DNA of 64,000 nucleotides from VYFG01 sp964403545 (GTDB lineage: Bacteria > Pseudomonadota > Gammaproteobacteria > Arenicellales > Poriferihabitantaceae). The notes beneath the pieces are model-generated. The model saw only the letters and a program-made list of their open reading frames with translations. It was not told where the DNA came from and searched no databases. The position numbers were made by a program, and so were the translations under genes. Positions 25,051 to 34,857 of the stretch are shown in pieces (within the stretch, counting starts at the first letter, position 1; every line of letters begins with the position of its first letter). Where the stretch lies: contig CAYOGN010000022.1 of NCBI GenBank assembly GCA_964403545.1, forward strand, positions 19,327 through 83,326, read 5' to 3'.

Positions 25051-26660
25051 ATGACAGAAAACTTTTCCAGGTACGACTTTATTGTAATCGGAGCAGGCTC
25101 TGCAGATGCGTGTTGGCAAACCGTTTGAGCGAAGACCCGAACCAGCGAGTGCTGCTTCTGGAGGCCGGTAAAAAAAACCTCAGCCCGTGGATTCATGTTC
25201 CGGTTGGCTACTTCAAAACCATGCACAACCCAACTGTGGACTGGTGTTATCTGACAGCGCCAGACCCGGGTCTTAACAATCGTCAGCTCAAATGGCCCCG
25301 GGGCAAGGTGCTTGGCGGATCCAGCTCTCTTAACGGTCTGTTGTACATCCGTGGCCAGGCAGAGGATTATGATCAATGGGCGAAATGCGGAAATAGCGGC
25401 TGGTCTTATGAAGAGGTACTACCCTATTTTAAAAAATCGGAACACCAGCAACGAGGTGCTGATACCTGGCATGGGGTCGATGGTCCGCTGAAAGTTTCGG
25501 ATATTCGCCTGCGCCGAAAAATCACCGATGCATTTATTACCGCAGCCAGAGAAGCCGGTATCCCGGAAAACAGGGACTTTAATGGAGCGAGCCAGGAAGG
25601 AGTGGGGTATTTTCAGCTGACCACACACAACGGGAAGCGATGCAGTACTGCGGTGGCTTATCTAAAGCCGATAAAAAACCGGAAAAATCTGACGGTGTTG
25701 ACCAATGCGCATGTCAACAGACTCAGTTTTCAGGGGCAGCGTGTTACTGGTGTGGAGTTTGTTGTTAAAGGTTCATTGCAACGTGTGCTTGCGAGCAAAG
25801 AAGTGGTATTGAGTGCAGGCACAATCGGCTCACCAGAGATACTGCAATTGTCTGGCGTTGGTGATGGCAAGCACTTGAGGTAATTCGACATTCCGATACG
25901 ACAACATTTACCCGCGGTGGGGATGAACCTCCAGGACCACTTGCAGATCCGAGCGATTTACAAATGCAAACAACCTACCTTGAATGATGAGATCAACAAT
26001 CCATTGCGTAAAATGATGATGGGTGTGGAATATATGCTGTTCAGAACCGGACCCATGACCATGGCCGCCAGCCAGGTGGCAATTTTTACCCGAACAAATC
26101 CCGCCGTTACGAGGCCGGATATTCAGTTTCACTTTCAACCACTGAGTTCGGACAACCCTGGTGAAGGCACACATAAATTTTCTGCGTTTACCTCCTCCGT
26201 TTGTCAGTTACGCCCGTCGAGCAGGGGCTGGGTCAAGATTCAATCACCTGATCCGCTGAAGCATCCGATCATTCAACCAAACTATCTCAGTACCGACCAG
26301 GACTGTCAGGTAGCGGTAGCCGGGATGAAGGTCTCGCGAAAAATTGCCGCTATGAACGCCCTTGCCAGCCATATCTCGGAAGAATTTGACCCTGGTAAAC
26401 ACGTCATCAGCGATCAGCAGTTGCTTGAACACGCACGCAGTACCGCCACTACAATCTACCATCCAACCAGCACCTGCAGGATGGGAGTCGCCACAGATTC
26501 AACAGCGGTAGTGGATGCAAGGTTGCGTGTCCATGGACTGGAACGGATTCGAATTGCAGATGCCTCTGTTATGCCAGCTATTGTGTCAGGCAATACCAAT
26601 GCACCAACCATCATGATAGGAGAAAAATGCGCTGATATGATCAAGCGAGACTGGTCTTAG
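25051..26660 (+). pseudogene. GMC oxidoreductase (choline-dehydrogenase-like), disrupted by frameshift and stop
   Basis: The complete layout of a roughly 535-residue GMC flavoprotein can be followed: ATG 25051, YDFIVIGAGSA dinucleotide site, PRGKVLGGSSSLNG, the C-terminal YHPTSTCRMG and NTNAPTIMIGEKCADMI segments. Two lesions interrupt it. At about 25105 one base is missing in the glycine codon after GAGSA, shifting the frame and giving a stop at codon 27. At 25881-25883 a TAA replaces what should be a sense codon (probably GAA), and the frame continues intact past it. Restoring both would give a full-length enzyme acting on an alcohol substrate such as choline. Two separate lesions argue for real decay, though two assembly errors cannot be excluded. 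Confidence 0.85.
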
Positions 26661-26803
26661 TTTCTCCATCAATACCGCGGGTTGCTATATCGCCGGCGGG
26701 CGTTACGCCACTGGCGTTTAGTCTATTTGCCGACCACCCGGCCGGATATTCTTTTGGTCGACGGAAGAAGGCGGATATTCCGCAGTTTCCGAAAGCCAAC
26801 AAG

Positions 26804-27817
26804 TCAATTTCGGGTGTTTGTTTCAAGGATTGAAATGACTTCTCCGGGCTTCAGTTTTTTCAGGCAATCCAGGTGGTGCAATGGACAGATGCGTTTGAAG
26901 CATGGTCTGCAGGGCAGGTCCAGCGACAGCTTGTGGGTATGCTTGGTCAGGGGGGGTGTGAATGTATCGGTAGAAGATCCGTAAAGCGCGATCACATGAC
27001 AGCCCACTGCCGCCGCCACGTGCATCAGGCCGGAGTCATTGGTCACGACCTGGGATGCCAGAGACATCAGGTCGATGGCATCGCCGAGTGATGTACGGCC
27101 GGTTAAATCAAGACACCCGGACGCGGTATTGCTTATTTCTGCTGCGATTTTCCGGTCTTTTTCCGAACCCATGATCATGACCTGCCATCCCCGGCTTATG
27201 CATACGGCGGCCACTTCCGAAAAATGTTCTGGCGGCCATTGTTTCGCCGGACCGTATTCAGCGCCCGGGCATAGCGCAAGCAGTGGTGATCCTGATTCAA
27301 GGCCAAATTTCTCACTGGCGCTGGCGCTGTTTTCTTTTTCTACCTTGAGCTGCGGCAGGGGAATCTGATCAAGGCCCATGGGTTTACTATCTGACTCGAG
27401 CGCGAGGGCGACGAAGCGCTGTACATTGAGTGGCAGCGAGGCAGGGTCAAGTCGTCTGATATCGTTTAACAAACCATAGCGCTGTTCGCCGATAAAGCCC
27501 GTCCGCCGCTTAATCCCCGCCAGCCACGGAACCAACGCGGATTTAAAAGAACCCGGCAACACAATGGCCTGGTCGTATCGCCCTCTTAGTTGCCTTCCCA
27601 GTCTCCAGCGATCTGCCAGTCCGAGTTTGCCATGTCCCACCGGTATTTCGACATTAGCGTCAACCTGTGGCATGCGGGCAAGCACCGGGACGCTCCATGA
27701 GGGGGCTAAAACAGTAATGCTGCACTCAGGTTGCTGATTCCGCAGTACCTGAAACAGACTCTGCGCCATGACCATATCGCCCACCCATGATGGCCCGACA
27801 ACGAGGATATTGCTCAT
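26804..27817 (-). CDS. waaF: ADP-heptose:LPS heptosyltransferase II
   Basis: 337 residues, GT9 family. ILVVGPSWVGDMVMAQ at the N-terminus, CPGAEYGPAKQWPPEHF and TNDSGLMHVAAAVG (ADP-heptose binding) in the C-terminal half are typical of WaaF. It adds the second heptose to the LPS inner core at the cytoplasmic face of the inner membrane. Downstream of ilvE and a zinc-finger gene on the same strand, an order also found in Pseudomonas relatives. No waaC follows. Confidence 0.9.
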   Translation of the reverse strand: MSNILVVGPSWVGDMVMAQSLFQVLRNQQPECSITVLAPSWSVPVLARMPQVDANVEIPVGHGKLGLADRWRLGRQLRGRYDQAIVLPGSFKSALVPWLAGIKRRTGFIGEQRYGLLNDIRRLDPASLPLNVQRFVALALESDSKPMGLDQIPLPQLKVEKENSASASEKFGLESGSPLLALCPGAEYGPAKQWPPEHFSEVAAVCISRGWQVMIMGSEKDRKIAAEISNTASGCLDLTGRTSLGDAIDLMSLASQVVTNDSGLMHVAAAVGCHVIALYGSSTDTFTPPLTKHTHKLSLDLPCRPCFKRICPLHHLDCLKKLKPGEVISILETNTRN

Positions 27818-27919
27818 TAAACCAACATAGATTGGTTCCCCATCAGTCTGGAAAACGCAGTTATATCACGAAAACCCTGGCAAGCTCTTTACCAAACCCG
27901 CCTTTATCCGGCATTCAGT

Positions 27920-28144
27920 CTAATGTGCCGATCCAGCGGGGCCGATCAGTACATATACTGTACCGCAATAGGGGCAGGTTTCCTCACCACTATCGGCAAT
28001 GGGAAGAAATACCCTGGGATGAGAATCCCAAAGCCGTTTGCCGGGCATCGGACAGTGTAATGGCAGCTCAGCTGCGGTCACCTCAACACGTTCCTGTGCG
28101 TTGGGTTGATCGCCCTGGCTTTGATTGTTTGATGGTTTAGACAT
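27920..28144 (-). CDS. Small zinc-finger domain protein (zf-CHCC type)
   Basis: 74 residues. The C-terminal half carries CPYCGTVY and, upstream of it, a LHCPMPG and SHPRVFLPI segment, the Cys/His pattern of the short zf-CHCC proteins often encoded next to ilvE. The start overlaps the last codons of ilvE by 8 bases, indicating coupling. Role unknown; similar proteins resemble a respiratory complex I accessory subunit. Confidence 0.78.
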   Translation of the reverse strand: MSKPSNNQSQGDQPNAQERVEVTAAELPLHCPMPGKRLWDSHPRVFLPIADSGEETCPYCGTVYVLIGPAGSAH

Positions 28145-29057
28145 AAGTCAGCCACCCCTCATACTCGGCAATTCTGCCGTGCACGGCATCGAAAAATCGA
28201 CTCTGGATGCGTTCGGTGACAGGCCCTCGGGAACCGTTTCCTATCTGGCGATTATCTACTTCGCGAATGGGCGTTACCTCGGCGGCAGTGCCGGTAAAGA
28301 ATGCCTCATCGGCGATATACACTTCGTCCCGGGTAATTCTTTTTTCCACAAGGGTGAGACCTTCATCGGCAATTATTGTGTTTGCCGTCATCCGGGTTAT
28401 TCCATCCAGCGCCGAGGTCAGGTCCGGGGTATAAATCACCCCGTTGCGTACAATAAACAGATTTTCACCACTGCCTTCCATGACAAACCCGCTGGTATCG
28501 AGCAACAATGCCTCGTCATAACCGGTATCAAGGGCTTCCTGCAGTGCCAGCATCGAGTTTATATAGTGGCCATTGGCCTTGGCCCGGCACATGCTGACGT
28601 TGACGTGATGACGGTTGTAAGACGAAACCCTGACTCTTAACCCCTTTTCCATATTTTCTTCTCCAAGGTATGAGCCCCATTCCCAGGCAGCAACTGACAG
28701 GTGGGTATTTAGGTTGTCGGCGCGAAGCCCCATCCCTTCTGAGCCGAGAAACGCCATGGGCCTGATATAAGCTGAGGAGAGGCCGTTTTCCCGCACCACG
28801 TCCAGTTGGGCCTGGTTAATCTGCTCTGCACTAAATGGCATTTTCATGCCCAGTATATGTGCCGATTGCAGCAGGCGGCGAGTATGATCCTGAAGACGAA
28901 AAATCGCGGTCCCTTTTTCTCCGTTATAGGCGCGTACTCCCTCAAAAACCCCCATCCCATAGTGCAGGGTATGGGTAAGCACATGAACCTTGGCATCACG
29001 CCAGGGTACCAGTTCACCATCCATCCAGATGACACCATCGCGATCACTAAAAGACAT
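28137..29057 (-). CDS. ilvE: Branched-chain amino acid aminotransferase
   Basis: 306 residues, fold type IV PLP enzyme. Lys160 in the CRAKANGHYIN segment is the Schiff-base lysine, and VMEGSGENLFIV is the cofactor phosphate loop. HTLHYGMGVFEGVRAY near the N-terminus is typical of IlvE. It catalyses the last step of leucine, isoleucine and valine synthesis. Located between glnE and waaF on the minus strand; 96 bases separate it from glnE. Confidence 0.93.
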   Translation of the reverse strand: MSFSDRDGVIWMDGELVPWRDAKVHVLTHTLHYGMGVFEGVRAYNGEKGTAIFRLQDHTRRLLQSAHILGMKMPFSAEQINQAQLDVVRENGLSSAYIRPMAFLGSEGMGLRADNLNTHLSVAAWEWGSYLGEENMEKGLRVRVSSYNRHHVNVSMCRAKANGHYINSMLALQEALDTGYDEALLLDTSGFVMEGSGENLFIVRNGVIYTPDLTSALDGITRMTANTIIADEGLTLVEKRITRDEVYIADEAFFTGTAAEVTPIREVDNRQIGNGSRGPVTERIQSRFFDAVHGRIAEYEGWLTYV

Positions 29058-29153
29058 TAATTACTCCGATATTTATTGCTCACGCCCAAAAGTATACGAG
29101 TACTGATGAGCATTGAAAGAAAAGGCTACTATTAATTCACCGGCCTGCTGTTG

Positions 29154-31994
29154 TCAACCAAAAGTATCCTGCCAAAGCGCTCTCACTTGATTGCGCTGCT
29201 TCATTAGCTCTTGACGGGGAATCAAAACCTGTCGATCCATCAGTTTGAGATCAAGTGAACGACGCAGAAATTTTCGATAGATCGCTTTCAGGTCTTCCGC
29301 ATTTGAGGCATCAATCAGATCGAATTCTGCCAGTTTATTGATCAGTGCTATGGTATTTCGCGGTGCTACGATTTCGGGGTGATCCGCGGCGTTGGCCAAC
29401 ACCAGGTACTGCAGCAGAAACTCGATATCAACAATTCCACCATAGTCGAGCTTGACATCAAAATATTCCTCATCAGATTTGCAATTGGCTGCAATCATCC
29501 GCTGCCGCATTTCTGTAATATCAGATTTCAAAATTCCGGAGTCACGCGGTTGACATAATATGTTCCGTCTTATGCGTTCAAACTCCTGCTCCATCTTAAC
29601 CCCTCCAACCACAATTCGAGCCCGAACCAGAGCCTGATGTTCCCACGTCCAGGCATTTTTTTTCTGATAGTCTTCAAACGATTTCAGGGACGTCACCAGA
29701 GTACCGCTACGGCCACTTGGTCGCAGACGCATGTCAAGCTCAAACAGAATTCCGGCATGGGTGCGGGCCGTCAATAAGTGAATCAGGCGCTGTCCCACGC
29801 GGCTGAAATAGTACTCGGCATCGCTGTGACTCGCCTCTGTCGATGGGGTAAAACACACCACGATATCAAGGTCAGAATGGTATCCCAGTTCGCCTCCGGC
29901 GAACTTGCCATAGGCGATGATTGCAACTTTTCCGGGAGCTCGTCCGCGTTTCTCCTCTACCCTGGACAGGGCGTCGTTGAGTACTCGCTCCAGAATCACC
30001 TCCGCCAGCGTGGCCAACGCCCGCTGCACCTGGTCGCTGTCCAGTTGGCAACGAACATCGGCTGCTGCAATGCGCAATACCTGGGCATGATAAAACTCCC
30101 GCAGTGTTGTCATCCGGGCCTCAGTATCATCCTCATCGACCTGGTCCAGTCGAATGACCAGTTGCGCCACAATTTCCTGATGGTCATGACCGCTGATAGC
30201 TGCCATTGGTTGCAGCAACTCATCCAGTATGACGGGATGCTGGCCAATATGGCGTGATATCCAGGGGCTGGCTGCGCACAGGTGTAGAAGCTGTTTCAGT
30301 GCAATGGGATTTTCGATCAGCAGGCTGAGATAGACCGAACGGTGCCCGATTGATTCAACAACTGATATAAATGCGCTGATGGCTCGCTCAGCGTCTGAAT
30401 GCTCACCAGCGTATTTTATTGCCAATGGCATAAGCCGATCGATTCGGTCCCGCTCCAGATTGGCAAATGCCTGATACAAAGACCCCTGACGAAATTGCCC
30501 AAGCAGGCTGGCTACCGGTTCGGAGTGGGTAAATCCGGCAGTGCTTAATGCCTTGTCTGCGGCCCCGGAGTCCAACTGTCTGTGCCATAAATCCGTAAGC
30601 GCTGTTAACAATGGATCACGATTGTCGCCATCAGCGGGTGCAAGTAGCGCAGCGAACAAACCATCAACCGTGTTGCGATGACCATTCAATACGTCGAGGA
30701 ATTTCTGCCAGTTGATAGCTCCCATGGAATGGGCTAATCGTAATTGCTCCCGCGGCTCGGTCGGCAACTTTTGGGTCTGTCGATCTGCAACCATTTGCAA
30801 TCGATGCTCAACATTACGAAGGAATCTATAGGCCTGAAGCAGGTGTTTGTGGGATTCTGGATCGAGGACGCCCAGCTCTACCATTCCCTGCAATGCCAGG
30901 TATAGGGAAGGGGTTTGCAATTTGATTTCCCGACCCCCACGAATCAATTGATGATTCTGCGCCAGAAATTCAATTTCGCGGATTCCACCGCGACCCAGTT
31001 TGATGTCTTCCTCGCTGCCGGTCGTACGTAACTGACGTTCGATCATCGATTTCATCTCTCGTAACGAGTCAAATGCAGAAAAATCAAGGTACTTGCGATA
31101 GACAAATGGTTTCAGCATTGCAAGCAACTCCGCGCCCCTTTTCTGATCACCGGCCACTACCCGGGCTTTGATCAGGGCGTAGCGTTCCCAACTCCGGCCA
31201 TGGGTCTGGTAATAATGCTCCATAGCAGCAAATGACAACACCAGGGGGCCGCTTTCACCATTTGGCCGCAGCCGCATGTCGGTACGAAAAACAAATCCGT
31301 TGGCATCCACGTGATCCAGCGAATTGATGATTTTGCGACCGAGCTTTATAAAATACTCCTGATTATTGATCTTGCGCTCACCATCGGTTTCGCCAGCACC
31401 TTCGTAGGCAAACATCAGATCGATATCTGATGAATAATTGAGCTCCCGCCCCCCTAGCTTGCCAAGACCCAATACCACCAGCTGAACCTTCTGATTATTT
31501 TCATCCTTTGGATCACCGAAACGAATATTGAGCCATTGGGCGTGTTTTTCGAGCGCCAGCTCGATACAGGCTTCGGCCAGACAAGTCATCGATGACATGG
31601 TTTCTTCGAGTTCCGCAAACCCCGCCAGGTCACGCCACGCAATGCGAACCATTTCACGTTGCCGAAATTGTCGCAGGATGCGGTTGAGGGTGGTTTCATC
31701 CGTACAATGGGTAACTCGGGCAGCGAGCTTTTGTGCCCAGCAGGTGGAGATATATGCCCGATCCAGGTCGCCGCTATCAATGAGTTCAGCGAGGTTGTCC
31801 GGTTGGCGGATACACCAGGAGGAAATAAAATCACTGGCGCTAAAGACCCCTGGCAACTCCGGTCTGCCGATGGCGGCTTTGATCTCATTGTCATTCGCCA
31901 CTTCGGTCAGTCGTTGCCAGACAAGTTCAAAAGCCGGTACCAACTCTGCGGCGATTGAATCAATATTGTATAGTTCCCTGACGTTACTCTGCAC
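29154..31994 (-). CDS. glnE: Glutamine synthetase adenylyltransferase/adenylyl-removing enzyme
   Basis: 946 residues, the same length as the E. coli enzyme. Two nucleotidyltransferase domains are visible: the N-terminal deadenylylase with GGRELNYSSDIDLMFAYE and the C-terminal adenylylase with GGELGYHSDLDIVVCF, each followed by an RPSG or RPNG segment and an HD-like helical region. It switches glutamine synthetase off and on in response to PII and glutamine. The ATG at 31994 is followed by a normal N-terminus. Confidence 0.95.
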   Translation of the reverse strand: MQSNVRELYNIDSIAAELVPAFELVWQRLTEVANDNEIKAAIGRPELPGVFSASDFISSWCIRQPDNLAELIDSGDLDRAYISTCWAQKLAARVTHCTDETTLNRILRQFRQREMVRIAWRDLAGFAELEETMSSMTCLAEACIELALEKHAQWLNIRFGDPKDENNQKVQLVVLGLGKLGGRELNYSSDIDLMFAYEGAGETDGERKINNQEYFIKLGRKIINSLDHVDANGFVFRTDMRLRPNGESGPLVLSFAAMEHYYQTHGRSWERYALIKARVVAGDQKRGAELLAMLKPFVYRKYLDFSAFDSLREMKSMIERQLRTTGSEEDIKLGRGGIREIEFLAQNHQLIRGGREIKLQTPSLYLALQGMVELGVLDPESHKHLLQAYRFLRNVEHRLQMVADRQTQKLPTEPREQLRLAHSMGAINWQKFLDVLNGHRNTVDGLFAALLAPADGDNRDPLLTALTDLWHRQLDSGAADKALSTAGFTHSEPVASLLGQFRQGSLYQAFANLERDRIDRLMPLAIKYAGEHSDAERAISAFISVVESIGHRSVYLSLLIENPIALKQLLHLCAASPWISRHIGQHPVILDELLQPMAAISGHDHQEIVAQLVIRLDQVDEDDTEARMTTLREFYHAQVLRIAAADVRCQLDSDQVQRALATLAEVILERVLNDALSRVEEKRGRAPGKVAIIAYGKFAGGELGYHSDLDIVVCFTPSTEASHSDAEYYFSRVGQRLIHLLTARTHAGILFELDMRLRPSGRSGTLVTSLKSFEDYQKKNAWTWEHQALVRARIVVGGVKMEQEFERIRRNILCQPRDSGILKSDITEMRQRMIAANCKSDEEYFDVKLDYGGIVDIEFLLQYLVLANAADHPEIVAPRNTIALINKLAEFDLIDASNAEDLKAIYRKFLRRSLDLKLMDRQVLIPRQELMKQRNQVRALWQDTFG

Positions 31995-32050
31995 TAGTGC
32001 CCTTTCGAGGTAGTCATGTGATGGTTGATAGCAGTGGATAGCAACAAATT

Positions 32051-33502
32051 TTACTGAACAACCTTGATCAACTGTCCCGGTTCAGGTTCACCATCCGGGT
32101 AGAGTCCGTTCAACAGCATGAGTTGATCCTCAGGATATCGGGCCAAGCTTGAACTTTCGGCCAGCTTTGCAAAGCTGTCTCCGACTTTTGCCCGAACAAG
32201 CCTGATTTTCTTTTCACTCGCGAGCCGGGTTTCTTCAGTATTCAATGTACGGATACTTTTAACGGTATGAAAAAAGTCCCGATCGGGCAATCCATTTCTG
32301 GCAAAGCCGTTGATTACCAGCACGTTCTTTCCATGGAATACCGCAGCGACTCGAACCGGTCCCTGTCCAAACGGTGTTTTACCCTGGGTAACGGCGGTAT
32401 AGCTGTCATCATCAATAGATTCACCATTGCGCAGGTTCTGAAAATTTGCCCTGAGAAATTGTTCCGGGTTGTTGGCATTCCCGATATCTTCGAGACCCAC
32501 CAGAATTGCACTACTCTGCTCCTGGTTTAGCGCTATCAGGCGAGTGGGCTGATTTGTAACCTTCCAGTTCCGGGGGAAAGTCATGGCCAGGTCCAGCGCC
32601 TTATGATAAAAATTGTTGTTGTGCAACATACCCTGTTCTTCACTGTTGCCGAACGTGACCCCATTCATTAGTTCCAGAAACGCTTCCGGGTCGCTGAGAC
32701 GGGCGTCGGGTATACGAAATTCCTCTGCCGCACGCACTACTTCCTGTAGTCGTTGATCATTTCGTGGGTGGGTGGCAAATACCCCATGATACGCCATTGG
32801 TTGCCTGTTTTCCTGTTGCGCGTGTCGTAATTCAAACTCCTCCTGATCCTTGAGGATGCCGACCACCCCCAACATCATTTCCGGATCATAACCAATACCG
32901 GCAAGATATTGTGCGCCGAGGCGATCTGCCTCCAGTTCATGATCACGACCATATCCGCTGACGAAGGCCTGCCCCAGTTGGCCGGTGGCCTGGCCGGTTA
33001 ACTGGCCGGCATCGGCGCTCTGGGTTAAGATTGCTACTGCAATACTGGCTAATCCGGCGGCGGTCTGGGCAGCGGTCTGGGCGCTATGCTGGCGGACACT
33101 ATGTCGTGCGGTAACGTGCCCTATCTCGTGGCCAAGTACGCCAGCCAGTTGCTCTTCTTTGTTCATATAAGCCATAATGCCCCGGGTTATGTAGACATAA
33201 CCTCCGGGTGTGGCAAATGCGTTAACTTCAGGTGAATCCAGCAAGGTAAAGGTGAAGTCGAGGTGGCTACGGTGGCTCTGGGCTGCCAATTCCTGTCCCA
33301 GTCTATCGACCAATGCCTGGAGCTCCGGGTTATCATATTCCGTATACTGTTTCATGACACTGGCATGGGTTTTTCTGCCAAGTTCGATTTCGTCAGACTC
33401 GCTCATCAAAACAAAATCAGACTTTCCAGTGACCGGGTTGGTTGCACATCCTGTCACTACCAGCAGTATGGCGGCAATGGTAAATAATTTTAACGATTCC
33501 AT
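32051..33502 (-). CDS. M48-family metalloprotease lipoprotein with LysM-like C-terminus
   Basis: 483 residues from ATG 33502; the frame is open 81 codons further upstream, but that part is not protein-like and overlaps tandem repeats. Lipobox VTGC at about 16-19. Zinc site HEIGH at 125-129 with the third ligand in the DHELEADRLGAQYLA segment. The last 60 residues (VRAKVGDSFAKLAE...QLMLLNGL...PGQLIKVV) look like a LysM domain. BepA/LoiP-like proteases of this kind act in the periplasm on outer-membrane protein assembly. Confidence 0.87.
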   Translation of the reverse strand: MESLKLFTIAAILLVVTGCATNPVTGKSDFVLMSESDEIELGRKTHASVMKQYTEYDNPELQALVDRLGQELAAQSHRSHLDFTFTLLDSPEVNAFATPGGYVYITRGIMAYMNKEEQLAGVLGHEIGHVTARHSVRQHSAQTAAQTAAGLASIAVAILTQSADAGQLTGQATGQLGQAFVSGYGRDHELEADRLGAQYLAGIGYDPEMMLGVVGILKDQEEFELRHAQQENRQPMAYHGVFATHPRNDQRLQEVVRAAEEFRIPDARLSDPEAFLELMNGVTFGNSEEQGMLHNNNFYHKALDLAMTFPRNWKVTNQPTRLIALNQEQSSAILVGLEDIGNANNPEQFLRANFQNLRNGESIDDDSYTAVTQGKTPFGQGPVRVAAVFHGKNVLVINGFARNGLPDRDFFHTVKSIRTLNTEETRLASEKKIRLVRAKVGDSFAKLAESSSLARYPEDQLMLLNGLYPDGEPEPGQLIKVVQ

Positions 33503-33569
33503 CGTTTCACTTTTGAACGGTAATTGGTAACGTTCATTATAATGTTTTGCTTTCAGACTGTCAGTTATT

Positions 33570-33611
33570 CGGGACACGGTGTCCGGGACACGGTCTCCGG
33601 GACACCGCGTC
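33570..33611. repeat. Three tandem 14-bp GC-rich repeats
   Basis: Units CGGGACACGGTGTC (33570-33583), CGGGACACGGTCTC (33584-33597) and CGGGACACCGCGTC (33598-33611), followed by a partial CGGG. Each unit is nearly self-complementary around GGACAC/GTGTCC. They lie between two divergent genes and could be a regulator site or a small REP-like element. Confidence 0.75.
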
Positions 33612-33702
33612 CGGGCAGGGTACCAATAAACAGTGCTGTTCATTGCAGCAGTGTTGCCCATGTTACAGTTTGCAGCGTTGTATTCGCTGGTAAAATGTAA
33701 TT

Positions 33703-34857
33703 GTGAAAATAAAACTGCATTCAAAAATTCAGGATATCGACGCAACGCAATGGAATGCGATGGTGGATAGAAATTATCCCTTTACCCAGTACCAGTTTCT
33801 GGATGCAATGGAACGTCACCGCTGCGTCGGCGATCACGCCGGCTGGATTCCGCGCCATCTTGCCTGTTATGACGATAACGATCATCTGGTGGGCGCTATG
33901 CCGATGTATGAAAAGCACAATTCCTGGGGCGAATTCGTATTTGATCATGCCTGGGCTGACGCCTATCACCGGGCGGGAATTCAATATTACCCAAAACTGG
34001 TGAACGCAATTCCTTTTACCCCCGCTACTGGTCAGCGAATTCTGGCACATTCTGATCAAAGGCAGCGTATAGTGGAAAATTTGCTAGGCGCTGGACGTCA
34101 GCTTATGCAACGGGGAGAATTTAGCGGGATCCACTCGTTGTTTATTCAGGATCGTGATTTCGACCTGTTGAACCGAACCCCGGGGTTGATGCGTATCGAT
34201 TGCCAGTTTCACTGGCACAACCACGACTATGTTAGTTTCGACCAGTTTTTGTCGACCCTGAAGTCGAAAAAACGCAAGAACATTCGTCACGAACGGCGCA
34301 AGGTTTTAGACTCCGGGGTTACCATTCGCCGACTCGATGGTCGCAGTGCGAGTGAACAGGACTGGCGGGATTTTACCCGGATGTATCAACAGATTTATGA
34401 ACGTAAATATGGCGCTCCTGCATTCAATCTGGAATTTTTTCTTGAGGTTGCTGCCAGGTTGCCAGATCAGGTGTTGCTGGTAATGGTCAACGATGGCGAT
34501 CAATGCATTGCCGGTGCATTGATGTATCTCGATGACCATACCCTGTATGGCCGCCATTGGGGTTGCCGCAACTATCTAGACAGCCTTCACTTCGAAGTTT
34601 GTTACTACCAGGGAATTGAGTTTTGTATTGAACGCGGCCTTTCCCGGTTTGATCCCGGGGCCCAGGGAGAACATAAAGTCGCCCGCGGATTTGTTCCCAC
34701 AGAGACTCGCTCACTGCACTGGATTGCCGCTCGCCCATTTCAGCAGGCCATCGCCGATTTTGTGTTGCGGGAGCAATCTGGCGTCAGGGGGTATATGCAG
34801 GCTGTGGCTGCCCGTTCACCCTACCAGCAAGGCACCGTGGGAGGATCATTGCCGTGA
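33703..34857 (+). CDS. FemAB/GNAT-like acyltransferase (PF04339, 'peptidogalycan biosynthesis' type)
   Basis: 384 residues with a GTG start at 33703. The segments PFTQYQFLDAMERHRCVG, the basic LKSKKRKNIRHERRKV and RFDPGAQGEHKVARGFVPTETRSLHW are typical of the DUF482/FemAB-like GNAT family. Members are proposed to transfer aminoacyl groups in cell-envelope or peptide synthesis, but no substrate is established. Its stop overlaps the start of the BON-repeat membrane gene (GTGA). Confidence 0.82.
   Translation: MKIKLHSKIQDIDATQWNAMVDRNYPFTQYQFLDAMERHRCVGDHAGWIPRHLACYDDNDHLVGAMPMYEKHNSWGEFVFDHAWADAYHRAGIQYYPKLVNAIPFTPATGQRILAHSDQRQRIVENLLGAGRQLMQRGEFSGIHSLFIQDRDFDLLNRTPGLMRIDCQFHWHNHDYVSFDQFLSTLKSKKRKNIRHERRKVLDSGVTIRRLDGRSASEQDWRDFTRMYQQIYERKYGAPAFNLEFFLEVAARLPDQVLLVMVNDGDQCIAGALMYLDDHTLYGRHWGCRNYLDSLHFEVCYYQGIEFCIERGLSRFDPGAQGEHKVARGFVPTETRSLHWIAARPFQQAIADFVLREQSGVRGYMQAVAARSPYQQGTVGGSLP

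Noticed and set aside
31528..32013. Long open frame on the plus strand antisense to the glnE 5' end
   Set aside because: It overlaps a firmly identified gene, and the peptide is Ser/Arg-rich without domain features, as usual for antisense frames.
33503..33745. N-terminal extension of the M48 protease by 81 codons
   Set aside because: The extension precedes a perfect lipoprotein signal peptide, overlaps tandem repeats and the divergent promoter, and lacks protein-like composition.
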